From the NCBI RefSeq assembly GCF_000759535.1, contig NZ_CP009455.1, positions 4,092,001 to 4,156,000 on the forward strand: a DNA stretch of 64,000 nucleotides, written 5' to 3'. The stretch's first letter is position 1, and each line of letters starts with the position of its first letter. A program made the position numbers and the translations under genes. Shown here in pieces: positions 34,944 to 46,461 of the stretch. This DNA is from Pseudomonas cremoricolorata. Lineage in GTDB: Bacteria; Pseudomonadota; Gammaproteobacteria; Pseudomonadales; Pseudomonadaceae. The notes under the pieces were generated by a model. That model worked only from the letters and a program-made list of their open reading frames with translations, was not told the DNA's origin and did no database searches.

Positions 34944-36320
34944 TCAACACTCGACGAACGCCACCGCCAGCCCACCCCGCGAGGTTTCCTTGTAGTTGGC
35001 GTGCATGTCGGCGCCAGTATCGCGCATGGTGCGGATCACCCGGTCGAGGGAGATGAAGTGCTCACCGTCACCGCGCAGGGCCATCTGCACGGCGTTGATG
35101 GCCTTGACGGCGGCGATGGCGTTGCGCTCGATGCATGGCACCTGCACCAGACCGCCGACCGGGTCGCAGGTCAGGCCGAGGTTGTGCTCGAGGGCGATCT
35201 CAGCGGCGTTTTCCACTTGTTCGGGAGTGGCGCCGAGAATATCGGCCAGGCCCGCGGCGGCCATCGAGCAGGCCGAGCCAACTTCCCCCTGGCAGCCCAC
35301 TTCGGCGCCCGAGATCGAAGCGTTCTTCTTGCACAGAATGCCCACCGCTGCGGCGGCGAGGAGGAAGTTCACCACATCGTCGTCGGACACCTGCGGGTTG
35401 AACTTCATGTAGTAGTGCAGCACCGCGGGGATGATGCCGGCCGCGCCGTTGGTCGGTGCGGTGACCATGCGTCCGCCGGCGGCGTTTTCCTCGTTGACCG
35501 CCAGGGCGAACAGGTTGACCCACTCCATGGCGCTCAGGGTCGAGCCAATCACATTGGGTTTGCCCAGTTCCTGCAGGCTGCGGTGCAGTTTGGCGGCGCG
35601 GCGCTTGACGTTCAGACCACCCGGCAAAGTGCCTTCGTTGCGCAGGCCGTTTTCCACGCACTGCTGCATGGCAGCCCAGATTTTCAGCAGGCCGGAGCGA
35701 ATTTCCTCGTCGCAGCGCCAGGCGCGCTCGTTGGCCATCATCAATTGGCTGACGCTCAGGTTATAGCGCTTGCACAGTGCCAGCAGTTCGGCCCCGGAGG
35801 AAAACTCATACGGCAGGTTGACCTGCCCGGCGTCACTGGCCGGGGCGTCGATTTCGCTTTCTTCGATGATGAAGCCGCCACCGACCGAATAATAGGTTTG
35901 CTTGAGCAGGCTTTGCTCGCCGTTCCAGGCTTCCAGCGACATGGCGTTGGGGTGGTACGGCAGGTCTTCGTCGAGCAGCAGCATGTCGCGTTGGTACTCG
36001 AAGTGCACCGGCTGACGGCCATCGAGAATCAGGCACTGCTCCTTGAGCAGTTGGGCGATGCGCGGCTCGATGCTGTGCGGGTCGATCTGATCAGGCCACT
36101 GGCCCATCAGCCCGAGCAGGCAGGCACGGTCGGTGGCGTGGCCAACGCCTGTGGCCGACAACGAGCCATACAGGCGCACTTCGACGCGGCTGACCTGCTC
36201 CAGCACACCGGCGGTGCGCAAGGTCTGGGCGAAGGTGGCGGCGGCGCGCATGGGCCCGACAGTGTGGGAGCTGGAGGGGCCGATGCCAATCTTGAAGAGA
36301 TCAAAAACACTGATAGCCAT
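34944..36320 (-). CDS. sdaA: L-serine ammonia-lyase (iron-sulfur type)
   Basis: Deaminates L-serine to pyruvate and ammonia. The 458-residue single chain fuses the beta domain ([20 protein letters not shown], with SSSH typical) and the alpha domain, whose [4Fe-4S] cluster cysteines sit in the pattern C-x12-C-x7-C (starting [16 protein letters not shown]). The C-terminal [10 protein letters not shown] tail, which can plug the active site and ligate the cluster in the family, is intact. The start at 36320 is set by homology to SdaA; a longer frame overlaps the regulator promoter. The divergent LysR gene at 36467 likely controls it. Confidence 0.94.
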   Translation of the reverse strand: MAISVFDLFKIGIGPSSSHTVGPMRAAATFAQTLRTAGVLEQVSRVEVRLYGSLSATGVGHATDRACLLGLMGQWPDQIDPHSIEPRIAQLLKEQCLILDGRQPVHFEYQRDMLLLDEDLPYHPNAMSLEAWNGEQSLLKQTYYSVGGGFIIEESEIDAPASDAGQVNLPYEFSSGAELLALCKRYNLSVSQLMMANERAWRCDEEIRSGLLKIWAAMQQCVENGLRNEGTLPGGLNVKRRAAKLHRSLQELGKPNVIGSTLSAMEWVNLFALAVNEENAAGGRMVTAPTNGAAGIIPAVLHYYMKFNPQVSDDDVVNFLLAAAAVGILCKKNASISGAEVGCQGEVGSACSMAAAGLADILGATPEQVENAAEIALEHNLGLTCDPVGGLVQVPCIERNAIAAVKAINAVQMALRGDGEHFISLDRVIRTMRDTGADMHANYKETSRGGLAVAFVEC

Positions 36321-36466
36321 GCTAATACCTGGCGGTTTCACGGCACCGGGCCGCTGCACCGCCCCTCCGAAAAATGAATGGGTGAAGCTGTTGGAGACTA
36401 TCGTCGTCCTCATTGCCTACAATGACCAACGAAAATTCCTAAGCAAGCCTTTAGCAGGACTAAACC

Positions 36467-37426
36467 ATGAAGGGGCAACTGAACGGGCAGGTGTATGTCT
36501 GGCTACACGTCTTCGCCTGCGCCGCGCGGCATTTGTCGTTCACCCGCTGCGCCGAAGAGCTGCATATCACCCCCGGCGCGGTCAGCCAGCAGATGCGTCA
36601 GCTCGAAGAGCGCCTGGGCTTTCGCCTGTTCCTGCGCCGCGCGCGTGGCGTCGAGCTGACGGCTGAAGGCCAGCGGCTGGCGCAGACGGTCAGCGATGCC
36701 TACGCCAGCATCGAAGCGGAACTGCTGCGCCTGGATGCAGGTGAAATCCGCGGCACCTTGCGCCTGCGCTCGATCCCCTCGTTCCTGGCCAAGTGGCTGA
36801 CGCCGCGCCTGCCCCGCTTTCAGCAGCGCTACCCGGACATCGAACTGCGCCTGGTGGCCGAGGACAGCAGCCAGGCGCTGGATGAAAGCGAGTTCGACCT
36901 GGCCATCGACCTCAATGATGGCAGCTACCCCGGCATGCTCTCGACACCGCTGCTCGATGAGCAGATCTTCCCAGTCTGCTCGCCGGCGCTGCTGCGCGGG
37001 CGGCCACCGCTGCATGGCCCGGCTGATCTGATCCACTACCCGTTGCTGCACGACATCACCGCCTGGCGCGGCAGTTCGGAATACGCCGAGTGGGAGTTCT
37101 ACCTGCGCGGCATCGGCGCCGACGGTCTGGACGTGCGCCGCGGCCACACCTTCAACCGCAACCACCTGAGCATCGAGGCGGCCATCGCCGGAGTCGGCGT
37201 GGCGATTGCCCGGCGCACGTTGCTCAACGACGAACTGGAGCGTGGCGCGCTGATCGTGCCGTTCGGCGTGCCGATCGCCAACCACAAGCGCTACGTGCTG
37301 TTGTATTCCCAAGCCGGCCTGCTGCAACCCGGGGCACGTGCCGTGCACGACTGGCTGGTGGAAGAAGCGCAGAGTTTCCGCGCCCTGCACCCGCTGGCAC
37401 TGGATGAGAGCAAACCGTTGGGATGA
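36467..37426 (+). CDS. LysR-family regulator divergent from sdaA
   Basis: A 319-residue regulator of the GcvA-like branch: the N-terminal HTH spans LHVFACAARHLSFTRCAEEL and HITPGAVSQQMRQLEERLG, and the C-terminal domain has the VGVAIARRTLLNDEL end typical of GcvA relatives. The 146-base region shared with sdaA holds both promoters. GcvA-type proteins respond to amino-acid levels, so control of serine deamination is a natural inference. The ATG at 36467 follows AGGA. Confidence 0.88.
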   Translation: MKGQLNGQVYVWLHVFACAARHLSFTRCAEELHITPGAVSQQMRQLEERLGFRLFLRRARGVELTAEGQRLAQTVSDAYASIEAELLRLDAGEIRGTLRLRSIPSFLAKWLTPRLPRFQQRYPDIELRLVAEDSSQALDESEFDLAIDLNDGSYPGMLSTPLLDEQIFPVCSPALLRGRPPLHGPADLIHYPLLHDITAWRGSSEYAEWEFYLRGIGADGLDVRRGHTFNRNHLSIEAAIAGVGVAIARRTLLNDELERGALIVPFGVPIANHKRYVLLYSQAGLLQPGARAVHDWLVEEAQSFRALHPLALDESKPLG

Positions 37427-37499
37427 CTGCACAGATGTTCCAGACCCTCACGCCTGCCAGCCATTACCCTGAGCCCTTTGCCCGGCAGCGGAGGCGCGC

Positions 37500-38330
37500 G
37501 TGAGCAACTGGATCGACCTGCAGCAGGACGCCGACACCGGTATCGAGTCGCTGCGCGCGCATTTCGTCGGCCATGCCTACGACCCGCACTGGCACGACAG
37601 CTTTCTGGTCGGCGTCACCGAGCAAGGCGTGCAACAGTTCAACTGCCGGCGCAGGCGCCACCAGAGCACGCCGGGACAGGTGTTTCTGCTCGAACCCGGC
37701 GAGTTGCACGATGGCCACGCGCCTAGCGCAGATGGCTTCACCTATTCGATGCTGCACCTGCCACCGCAGTGGCTGGAGCGCGAACTGCGCGCGCTGTTCG
37801 AACACGCCCCGCAACAGGCACTGCCCGGTTTTGCCGACACCCTGAACGCAGACCCGCAACTGGCCGCGGCTACCGTGCGGGCCTTCCACGCCGTGCATGG
37901 CAAGGAACTGCGCATCGTCCGCGAGACCGCCAGCGACGATCTGCTGTGCGCCCTCACGCGCCACCTGCACTGGCGCCAGCGCCTGGCGATTGACCCGCGC
38001 CTGCCGCTGACCGCGCAACGCGCCCGCGAGTACCTGCATGCCCATGTGGCCGAAGATATCGGCCTGGAGCAACTGGCCGCCGCCTGCAACACCGACCGCT
38101 ACCGCCTGACCCGCGCCTTCAAGGCCGCCTATGGCCTGGCACCGCATGCCTATCTGATTCAACTGCGTCTGACCCAGGCGCGGCAGTTGCTCAGTCGCGG
38201 GCAGACCCCGGCAGCGGTCGCTGCCCGCCTTGGCTTTGCCGACCAGAGCCACCTGGGCCGCTGGTTCCGCCGCGCCTACCGGCTGACCCCGGCTGACTAC
38301 CGCAAGCGCTGCACATACCTTCCAGACTGA
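37500..38330 (+). CDS. AraC-family transcriptional regulator
   Basis: A 276-residue regulator with an N-terminal cupin (HFVGHAYDPHWHDSFLVGV, and a FLLEPGELHDGH turn) and a C-terminal double HTH (IGLEQLAAACNTDRYRLTR and LGFADQSHLGRWFRR). It starts at a GTG with GGAGG. It is followed 50 bases later by a LysE exporter gene in the same direction, an arrangement common in Pseudomonas in which the AraC protein regulates the exporter. The effector is probably an amino acid; not provable here. Confidence 0.88.
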   Translation: MSNWIDLQQDADTGIESLRAHFVGHAYDPHWHDSFLVGVTEQGVQQFNCRRRRHQSTPGQVFLLEPGELHDGHAPSADGFTYSMLHLPPQWLERELRALFEHAPQQALPGFADTLNADPQLAAATVRAFHAVHGKELRIVRETASDDLLCALTRHLHWRQRLAIDPRLPLTAQRAREYLHAHVAEDIGLEQLAAACNTDRYRLTRAFKAAYGLAPHAYLIQLRLTQARQLLSRGQTPAAVAARLGFADQSHLGRWFRRAYRLTPADYRKRCTYLPD

Positions 38331-38380
38331 GCGCACAGCGGGCGGCGAGGATGATGACTTCACCGTCCGGAGCCTCGCCC

Positions 38381-38962
38381 ATGTACCCCACCCTCTTGCC
38401 CTTCACCCTGTTCGCCCTGGCCGCCAGTATCAGCCCCGGCCCGACCAACCTGTTGATCCTCGCCCACGCCGCCCGACGTGGCTGGCGCGCCAGCGTGCTG
38501 CCGGTGCTGGCCGCGTGCCTGGCGGCTGCGGCGATCGTCTGGGTGGTCGGCCTGGGCCTGGGGGACTGGCTGCTCGGCCAACCGCAGGTGCAGCGGGCGA
38601 TGAGCTGGCTGGGCGTGGCCTGGTTGAGCTGGCTGGCGCTGGGCTTACTGCGCAGTGCGAGTGCGCCGCTTGAGGCAACCCAGGGCAAGCCCTTTGGCCC
38701 AGGCAGCGCGGCGGCGCTGCAACTGCTCAACCCGAAAGTGTGGTGGATGGCGGTGGCAGTGATTAGCGTGTTCGCCACACCGACTCTGCCGGTCTGGCAA
38801 TTGGCACTGGTGTTCTTGCTGGTGGCCCTGCCGAGCATGGCGGCCTGGGCCTGGCTTGGCGCCAGCAGTGCGCGCTGGCTGCAGGCGCCCGGGGCGCGGC
38901 GCCTGTTCAACCGCAGCCTGGCCGGGCTGTTGCTGGCCTCGGCCTGGCTGACCCTGCTGTAG
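38381..38962 (+). CDS. LysE/RhtB family exporter
   Basis: A 193-residue inner-membrane protein with six hydrophobic segments and the family start ISPGPTNLLILAHAARRGW. LysE-family proteins export amino acids or related metabolites. The ATG at 38381 has GGAGCC before it; ten extra in-frame codons upstream read poorly. The partner AraC gene lies just upstream. The downstream convergent sotB gene ends ten bases after this gene. Confidence 0.86.
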   Translation: MYPTLLPFTLFALAASISPGPTNLLILAHAARRGWRASVLPVLAACLAAAAIVWVVGLGLGDWLLGQPQVQRAMSWLGVAWLSWLALGLLRSASAPLEATQGKPFGPGSAAALQLLNPKVWWMAVAVISVFATPTLPVWQLALVFLLVALPSMAAWAWLGASSARWLQAPGARRLFNRSLAGLLLASAWLTLL

Positions 38963-38971
38963 GCCAAACCG

Positions 38972-40174
38972 TCAGTGCGGTGCCTGGGCCTGTGCAAAGC
39001 GCCGGGTGCCGAGCAGCGCCAGCAGCAGGCCGAGCAACGCCACGCTGCCCCCGACCAGGCCAATGTTGGCCACGCCCAGCTGGCTGCTGACGATACTGCC
39101 GAGCAGCGCGCCGCCACCGATGCCGATGTTGTAGATGCCGGAAAACAGCGCCATCGCCACATCGGTGGCATCGCTGGCAAGCTTGAGGGTCTTGGACTGC
39201 AAGGCCAGGCTGAAGCTGAGGATGGCGATGCCCCACAGCATGCTCAGCGCCGACAGCACATAGAAATGCCCGGACAGCGGCAGCAGCAACAGCAGGCACA
39301 GCGCCAGGCTAGCGATCGAGCCGAGCAGGAACCCCTGCGGGAAACGCTCGCTGTAACGGCTGAACAACACCGAGCCGATCACCCCGGCGCCGCCGAACAG
39401 CAACAGCAGCAGCGTGGTGCGCTCACCGCCGATCTGCGCAACGTGCAGGGCAAAGGGCTCGATGTAGCTGTAGGCGGTGAATTGCGCAGTGATCACCAGG
39501 GTCACCAAGGCATAGGTAATCACCAGCGCCGGGCGGCGGAACAGAATCGGCAGGCTGCGCAGCGAGCCGGAGTTCTGACTCGGCAGCAGCGGCAGCGACT
39601 TCATCAGACAGAGCATGGTCGCCAGGGCCACGCCGGCGATGCTCAGGAACGTTACCCGCCAGCCCAGCGCTTCGCCCACAACCCGCCCAAGCGGAATGCC
39701 CAGAACCATGGCCAGGGTGGTGCCGGTGGCCAGCAAGCCCAGCGCCTTGGCCTGCTGCCCAGGCGGCGCCACGCGCACCGCGAGCGATGCGGTGATGGCC
39801 CAGAACACCGCGTGGGCCAGGGCGATGCCGATACGGCTGAGCAGCAGCATGGCAAAGCTCTGCGCCATCCACGACAGCACATGGCTGACGGTGAACACCA
39901 GAAACACGCACAGCAATAGCTTGCGGCGCTCGACGTTACGGGTCAGCAGCATCATCGGCAGCGAGGTCAGCGCCACCACCCAGGCATAGACCGTGAGCAT
40001 CAGGCCAACCTGCGCCGGGGTCATGCTGAAGCTGGCGCCGATGTCGCTGAGCAGCGCCACCGGCACGAACTCGGTGGTGTTGAAGATGAACGCCGCCAGG
40101 GCCAGGGCGATGACGCTCAGCCAGCTGCCGCCGCCGGCGGGCGCTGGCGTGGTGAGGGGGATGGGACCGTGCAT
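38972..40174 (-). CDS. sotB: Sugar efflux MFS transporter SotB
   Basis: A 400-residue major-facilitator protein with 12 hydrophobic segments. The N-terminal [20 protein letters not shown] and [15 protein letters not shown] and the central [16 protein letters not shown] follow E. coli SotB almost residue by residue. SotB exports arabinose, IPTG and related sugars. Inner membrane. Divergent from a TonB receptor gene over a 257-base spacer. Confidence 0.9.
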   Translation of the reverse strand: MHGPIPLTTPAPAGGGSWLSVIALALAAFIFNTTEFVPVALLSDIGASFSMTPAQVGLMLTVYAWVVALTSLPMMLLTRNVERRKLLLCVFLVFTVSHVLSWMAQSFAMLLLSRIGIALAHAVFWAITASLAVRVAPPGQQAKALGLLATGTTLAMVLGIPLGRVVGEALGWRVTFLSIAGVALATMLCLMKSLPLLPSQNSGSLRSLPILFRRPALVITYALVTLVITAQFTAYSYIEPFALHVAQIGGERTTLLLLLFGGAGVIGSVLFSRYSERFPQGFLLGSIASLALCLLLLLPLSGHFYVLSALSMLWGIAILSFSLALQSKTLKLASDATDVAMALFSGIYNIGIGGGALLGSIVSSQLGVANIGLVGGSVALLGLLLALLGTRRFAQAQAPH

Positions 40175-40355
40175 GGGCGAAAATCGGCTCCGCGAGACAA
40201 TGGGCTAGACGCCATCCGCCCTTGGGGGCGCCGGCACGAAGATTGTTATTGGAAGGAGTGCCGTGCATGGTACGCGGCTGTGCGGCGGCTCACAACCACG
40301 CTCGCCCGTTGGCGTCATTGGCAAGGCACGGTTATCTGGCACACCAAAAACCATT

Positions 40356-40374
40356 GTGAATACGAATATTTACC
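40356..40374 (+). promoter_or_regulatory. Possible Fur box upstream of the siderophore receptor
   Basis: GTGAATACGAATATTTACC matches 11 of 19 positions of the classical Fur operator and lies in an AT-rich stretch 60-75 bases before the receptor start. This is a modest match. The function of the next gene makes iron control plausible. Confidence 0.35.
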
Positions 40375-40431
40375 AGATACTATCGCGCCGCATTTACAAA
40401 GCCTTACATCTCATTTCAGGACTTGATCTCG

Positions 40432-42558
40432 ATGCGTCGCTCGTTCGTCTCGCTGTGCCTGCTTCACGCCGCGCCCACCCTAGTATGGGCGGCGCAACCG
40501 CCGCTCGAGGTCGGCAACATTCAGCTCGATGCCGTGAACATCAGCGCCGACGGCGAGTTCGAGCGTGCCGACGGCCCGGTGGTGGGCTACAAGGCCTCGC
40601 GCTCGGCCAGCGCCACGCGCACCGACACGGCCCTGCACGAAACCCCGCAGTCGGTCAGCGTGGTGCCCAGGGACGTGGTCGAGGACACCGGCGCCACGCG
40701 CCTGCAGGACGCCCTGGACTACGCCGGCGGCGTCGGTCGGGCGAACAACTTCGGCGGTCAGGGCCTGACCACCTTCACCGTGCGCGGCTTCACCACCGGC
40801 GAGTTCTACCGCAACGGTTTTCCGATCAACCGCGGCTACCCCAACGCTCCCGACGCCAACACCATCGAGCGCCTGGAAGTGCTGCGCGGCCCGGCCACCA
40901 GCCTGTACGGCCGCGGCGACCCTGGCGGCACCTTCAACGTGGTCAGCAAGCAGCCCCAGGCCGAATCCAAGGTCACCGTGGGCACGCAGTTCGATGACTA
41001 CGGCATGCACCGCGGCACCCTCGACGCTACCGGCCCGCTCAATCAGGACGGCAGCCTGGCCTACCGTCTGAACATTCTCGGCGAAGGCGGCGACAGCTTC
41101 CGTGATGACGTCGAGACCGAACGCTACGACGTCGCGCCAGTGATCAGCTGGCAGATCAACGAAACCACCAAGGTGGTCTTCGAAGGCGACTTCATGCGCA
41201 ACAACCACCCGCTGGACCGCGGCCTGACCCGCTATACCACGCAGACCGCCGGCGCCTCGCGCGACACCTACCTGTGGGAAAAAGGCAGCGACAACCTGCT
41301 GCACAACGACAACGACATGGCCCAGGTGCGCTTCGAGCACAGCCTCAACGACAACTGGACCCTGGGCGGCGGCATGCAGTGGCTCGACGGCAGCCTCAAG
41401 GGCAATGCGGTCGAGGCCAACGGTCTGCAAGCGGACAACCGCACCCTGGGGCGCAACTTCAACTACCGCAAGCTGGAATGGACCGACCGCGACTACCAGC
41501 TCAACCTGACCGGCCACTTCGACACCGGCAACGTCTCCCACACCCTGCTGACCGGTGTTGAGTACGAAGACTACGACTACAAGTCGATCATCATGCGCTC
41601 GGCCGGCGGCGCCGATCAGTATCCGATCGACATCTACGACCCGGTGCTCGGCCAGCCGCGCCCGGCCCTGACCCGCACCCCGACCCACGACAAGTCCAAC
41701 CTCAAGACCTGGGCCTTCTTCATCCAGGACCAGGTGGCGCTCACCGAACGCCTCAAGGTTCTCGGCGGCCTGCGCTTCGAGCGCTTCGAAAACCAAAACG
41801 AAGACTACGTGCTGGCCAGCCGCACCTTCGACAAGGGCGAAAACAGCGTCACCCCGCGCCTGGGCGTGATCTACGACCTCACCGACACCCTGGCCGTGTA
41901 CGCCAACACCGCGCGCTCGTTCAAGCCCAATACCGGCGCTGCGTTCGGCGGTGGCGGGTTCGACCCGGAAAAAGGCAAGTCGTATGAACTGGGGCTGAAA
42001 TGGGAAGCGCTGGACCGCCAGCTCAGCGTCGATGCGGCGATTTACCACATCGAGAAAGAAAACGTGCTGACGCTCGACCCGGTCAACGCCAACTTCAGTG
42101 TGGCAGCCGGCGAGGTACGCAGCCGCGGTCTGGACCTGAACGTGGCAGGCAACATCACCCCCGAGTGGCGCGTGATCGGTGGCTATTCCTACGTCGACGC
42201 CGAAGTGACCAAGGACAACCGCGTGCCGACCGGCACCCGCCTGGCGAACATCCCGCGCAATACCCTGAGCCTGCTCAACACCTACGAATTCCAGGACGGC
42301 TTCGCCAAAGGCCTGGGCCTTGGCGTCGGCTTCAAGTACGTCGACGACCGCAACGCGGCCACCGAAGCGGTGACCTACACCATGGAGCGCTACAGCGTGG
42401 TCGACCTGCTGAGCTTCTACAAGGTCAACGAGCACGTGCGCCTGAACCTCGACCTGAAAAACGTGTTTAACAAGGGCTACGACGAGGGGTCGTTCCTCAC
42501 CTATGCCTATCCAGGCGCGCCGCGCACCGTCCAGGCCGGAGTGTCGTACACTTTCTGA
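40432..42558 (+). CDS. TonB-dependent siderophore receptor
   Basis: A 708-residue outer-membrane receptor. A signal peptide (MRRSFVSLCLLHAAPTLVWA) is followed by a short region, then the plug domain with SRSASATRTDTALHETPQSV and VVSKQPQ, and a 22-strand barrel ending in the aromatic VQAGVSYTF, typical of proteins inserted by the BAM machine. There is no N-terminal STN signalling domain, so it should not drive a cell-surface sigma/anti-sigma relay. The plug signatures are those of the FhuA/FpvA-type siderophore receptor group; the ligand is not predictable. The ATG at 40432 is used (AGGA before it) rather than the TTG nine bases earlier. Confidence 0.9.
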   Translation: MRRSFVSLCLLHAAPTLVWAAQPPLEVGNIQLDAVNISADGEFERADGPVVGYKASRSASATRTDTALHETPQSVSVVPRDVVEDTGATRLQDALDYAGGVGRANNFGGQGLTTFTVRGFTTGEFYRNGFPINRGYPNAPDANTIERLEVLRGPATSLYGRGDPGGTFNVVSKQPQAESKVTVGTQFDDYGMHRGTLDATGPLNQDGSLAYRLNILGEGGDSFRDDVETERYDVAPVISWQINETTKVVFEGDFMRNNHPLDRGLTRYTTQTAGASRDTYLWEKGSDNLLHNDNDMAQVRFEHSLNDNWTLGGGMQWLDGSLKGNAVEANGLQADNRTLGRNFNYRKLEWTDRDYQLNLTGHFDTGNVSHTLLTGVEYEDYDYKSIIMRSAGGADQYPIDIYDPVLGQPRPALTRTPTHDKSNLKTWAFFIQDQVALTERLKVLGGLRFERFENQNEDYVLASRTFDKGENSVTPRLGVIYDLTDTLAVYANTARSFKPNTGAAFGGGGFDPEKGKSYELGLKWEALDRQLSVDAAIYHIEKENVLTLDPVNANFSVAAGEVRSRGLDLNVAGNITPEWRVIGGYSYVDAEVTKDNRVPTGTRLANIPRNTLSLLNTYEFQDGFAKGLGLGVGFKYVDDRNAATEAVTYTMERYSVVDLLSFYKVNEHVRLNLDLKNVFNKGYDEGSFLTYAYPGAPRTVQAGVSYTF

Positions 42559-42670
42559 TCGCTCCTTTGCCCGCAACGGCACGCCGCAATGGCTGCCGTG
42601 CGGCGCTTGGCGGCGCCGGTGTGGCACGCTATGCTGCAATCATAGCTTTGTGCCACTACCGGACCTGACC

Positions 42671-43216
42671 TTGCCCAGCCATTCCACCCGCCACACCATC
42701 GCCCGCCAGTGGCAACTGCTCAAGCTGCTGCCTTCGCAACACCCCGGCACCACGTCCACGCACCTGCACCGGGCGCTGAGCGAAGCCGGCCACAGCACCA
42801 GCAAGCGCACCATCGAGCGCGACCTCAATGAGCTGTCGGCGCTGTTTCCCCTGCGCTGCAACGACCAGGGCACGCCGTTCGGCTGGTACTTGTTGCCTGA
42901 ACTCGATCTTTACCCGCTCGACCCCGAGCCCTGGGCCGACAGCACCGTCGATGCAGCCGCCGCGATGCTTGACCTGTACCTGTGGGTCGACGCCGATCTG
43001 GCCGAACACCTGCTGCAATCGCCCCTTTCCAGCGACATGCAGATGCGCCGCGATGAACACGGTGGCGGCCATGTCGCGGCCAGCGTGCGCGATGACAAAG
43101 CGTTGCTGGCCTGGCTGCTGGCCCACGCTGGCAGAGTGCGGGTCAAGCGCCCGCATGCCCTGCGCGCGGCGATGCTCGAGCGTCTGCAACAGGCGACGGC
43201 GCTGAACGCCCCCTGA
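42671..43216 (+). CDS. Short HTH regulator with WCX-like tail, lacking the WYL core
   Basis: About 181 residues if it starts at the TTG (42671); a GTG at 42650 is an alternative. Residues about 8-60 form the winged HTH of the WYL-regulator family ([36 protein letters not shown]). The C-terminal half ([13 protein letters not shown], then [18 protein letters not shown] and [12 protein letters not shown]) has the pattern of the WCX domain that normally follows the central WYL domain. The WYL beta-fold itself appears missing, so the usual nucleic-acid or effector-binding core is absent. The uvrA2-like gene follows 47 bases downstream and may be its target or partner. Confidence 0.65.
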   Translation: MPSHSTRHTIARQWQLLKLLPSQHPGTTSTHLHRALSEAGHSTSKRTIERDLNELSALFPLRCNDQGTPFGWYLLPELDLYPLDPEPWADSTVDAAAAMLDLYLWVDADLAEHLLQSPLSSDMQMRRDEHGGGHVAASVRDDKALLAWLLAHAGRVRVKRPHALRAAMLERLQQATALNAP

Positions 43217-43263
43217 GCCCAGGCGGTCCTAGCTGGATCGAACTGCAACCAGGACCCTGCCCC

Positions 43264-45780
<2,517 letters not shown>

Positions 45781-45816
45781 ATGCGGGGTGGTTGCTCGTT
45801 TTCGTAGATATGACAT

Positions 45817-45876
45817 GGCCATTCGCGGCTCAAGCCGCTACAAGCCCTGCAGGAGCGGCTTGAGCCGCGAATGGCC
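45817..45876. repeat. REP-type palindromic element, second copy
   Basis: GGCCATTCGCGGCTCAAGCC with its near-perfect complement up to 45876, loop around ACAAGCCCTGCAGG. It shares the core TCGCGGCTCAAGCCGCT with the element at 5581-5636. Located between convergent genes, where it may also act as a transcript end. Confidence 0.8.
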
Positions 45877-45886
45877 CACGCAGGAA

Positions 45887-46141
45887 TCACGCGTACCGGC
45901 GCAACCCCTGGCGCCGCTGCTCCTGGCGCAACTGACCCACCAGCCCCACCACGTCACGGCAACTGTTGAGGCTGTCGAGGGGCACACCGGTCAGCAGGAT
46001 GCAGGACTCCAGGCTTTCACCGTGGCCAAGGCGAATGGTCAGGCAGACGCCATCCGGGCAGGAAACCTCGCAGCGATCAGGCAGGCAGGCCTGTTCGATC
46101 ATCTGGCGCATTTCAAGCATTGAAACGCCGATCATGGACAT
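45887..46141 (-). CDS. DUF1652 protein
   Basis: An 84-residue soluble protein of the DUF1652 type, widespread in Pseudomonas and of unknown function: MIGVSMLEMRQMIEQACLP, then a cysteine-rich segment (DRCEVSCPDGVCL) and RLGHGESLESCILLTGVP, LNSCRDV. The start at 46141 is supported by AGAGGG; longer extensions look non-coding. Five cysteines in 84 residues suggest metal binding or redox sensitivity, but no activity is established. Confidence 0.75.
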   Translation of the reverse strand: MSMIGVSMLEMRQMIEQACLPDRCEVSCPDGVCLTIRLGHGESLESCILLTGVPLDSLNSCRDVVGLVGQLRQEQRRQGLRRYA

Positions 46142-46461
46142 GTCACGACCCTCTGGGTAGCAAGTGGGCTGCTCGCGGCGGGCACGAACACAGGCAGGTG
46201 CTCGGGCCTGGAAACAAGGCAGGCAACCTCTTGCACCATACATCCAGAACCGCGCCTGGGGACGACCGTTCGGTCGGCCAGCAGCGACATGCGACCGGTG
46301 GTCTGCCACTGCACCGCAGATCACTGCGCCGACTGTACTGCCCCGCGCTCAAAGCGCTGTACAGCATGTCGGATTCAGCCACACCGCCTGCGCGGACAGA
46401 CAACGCCACAGCGGGCAATCCGGCACACTGGGCGCATCTTTACGCTCAGGTAAGCCGAGTC
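46142..46461. other. Intergenic region between DUF1652 gene and MTHFR gene
   Basis: 320 bases separating divergent genes. It carries a short inverted repeat GCGCT-CAA-AGCGC near 46347-46359 and no convincing gene. If the MTHFR gene starts at the alternative ATG at 46366, part of this region is coding. Confidence 0.4.
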
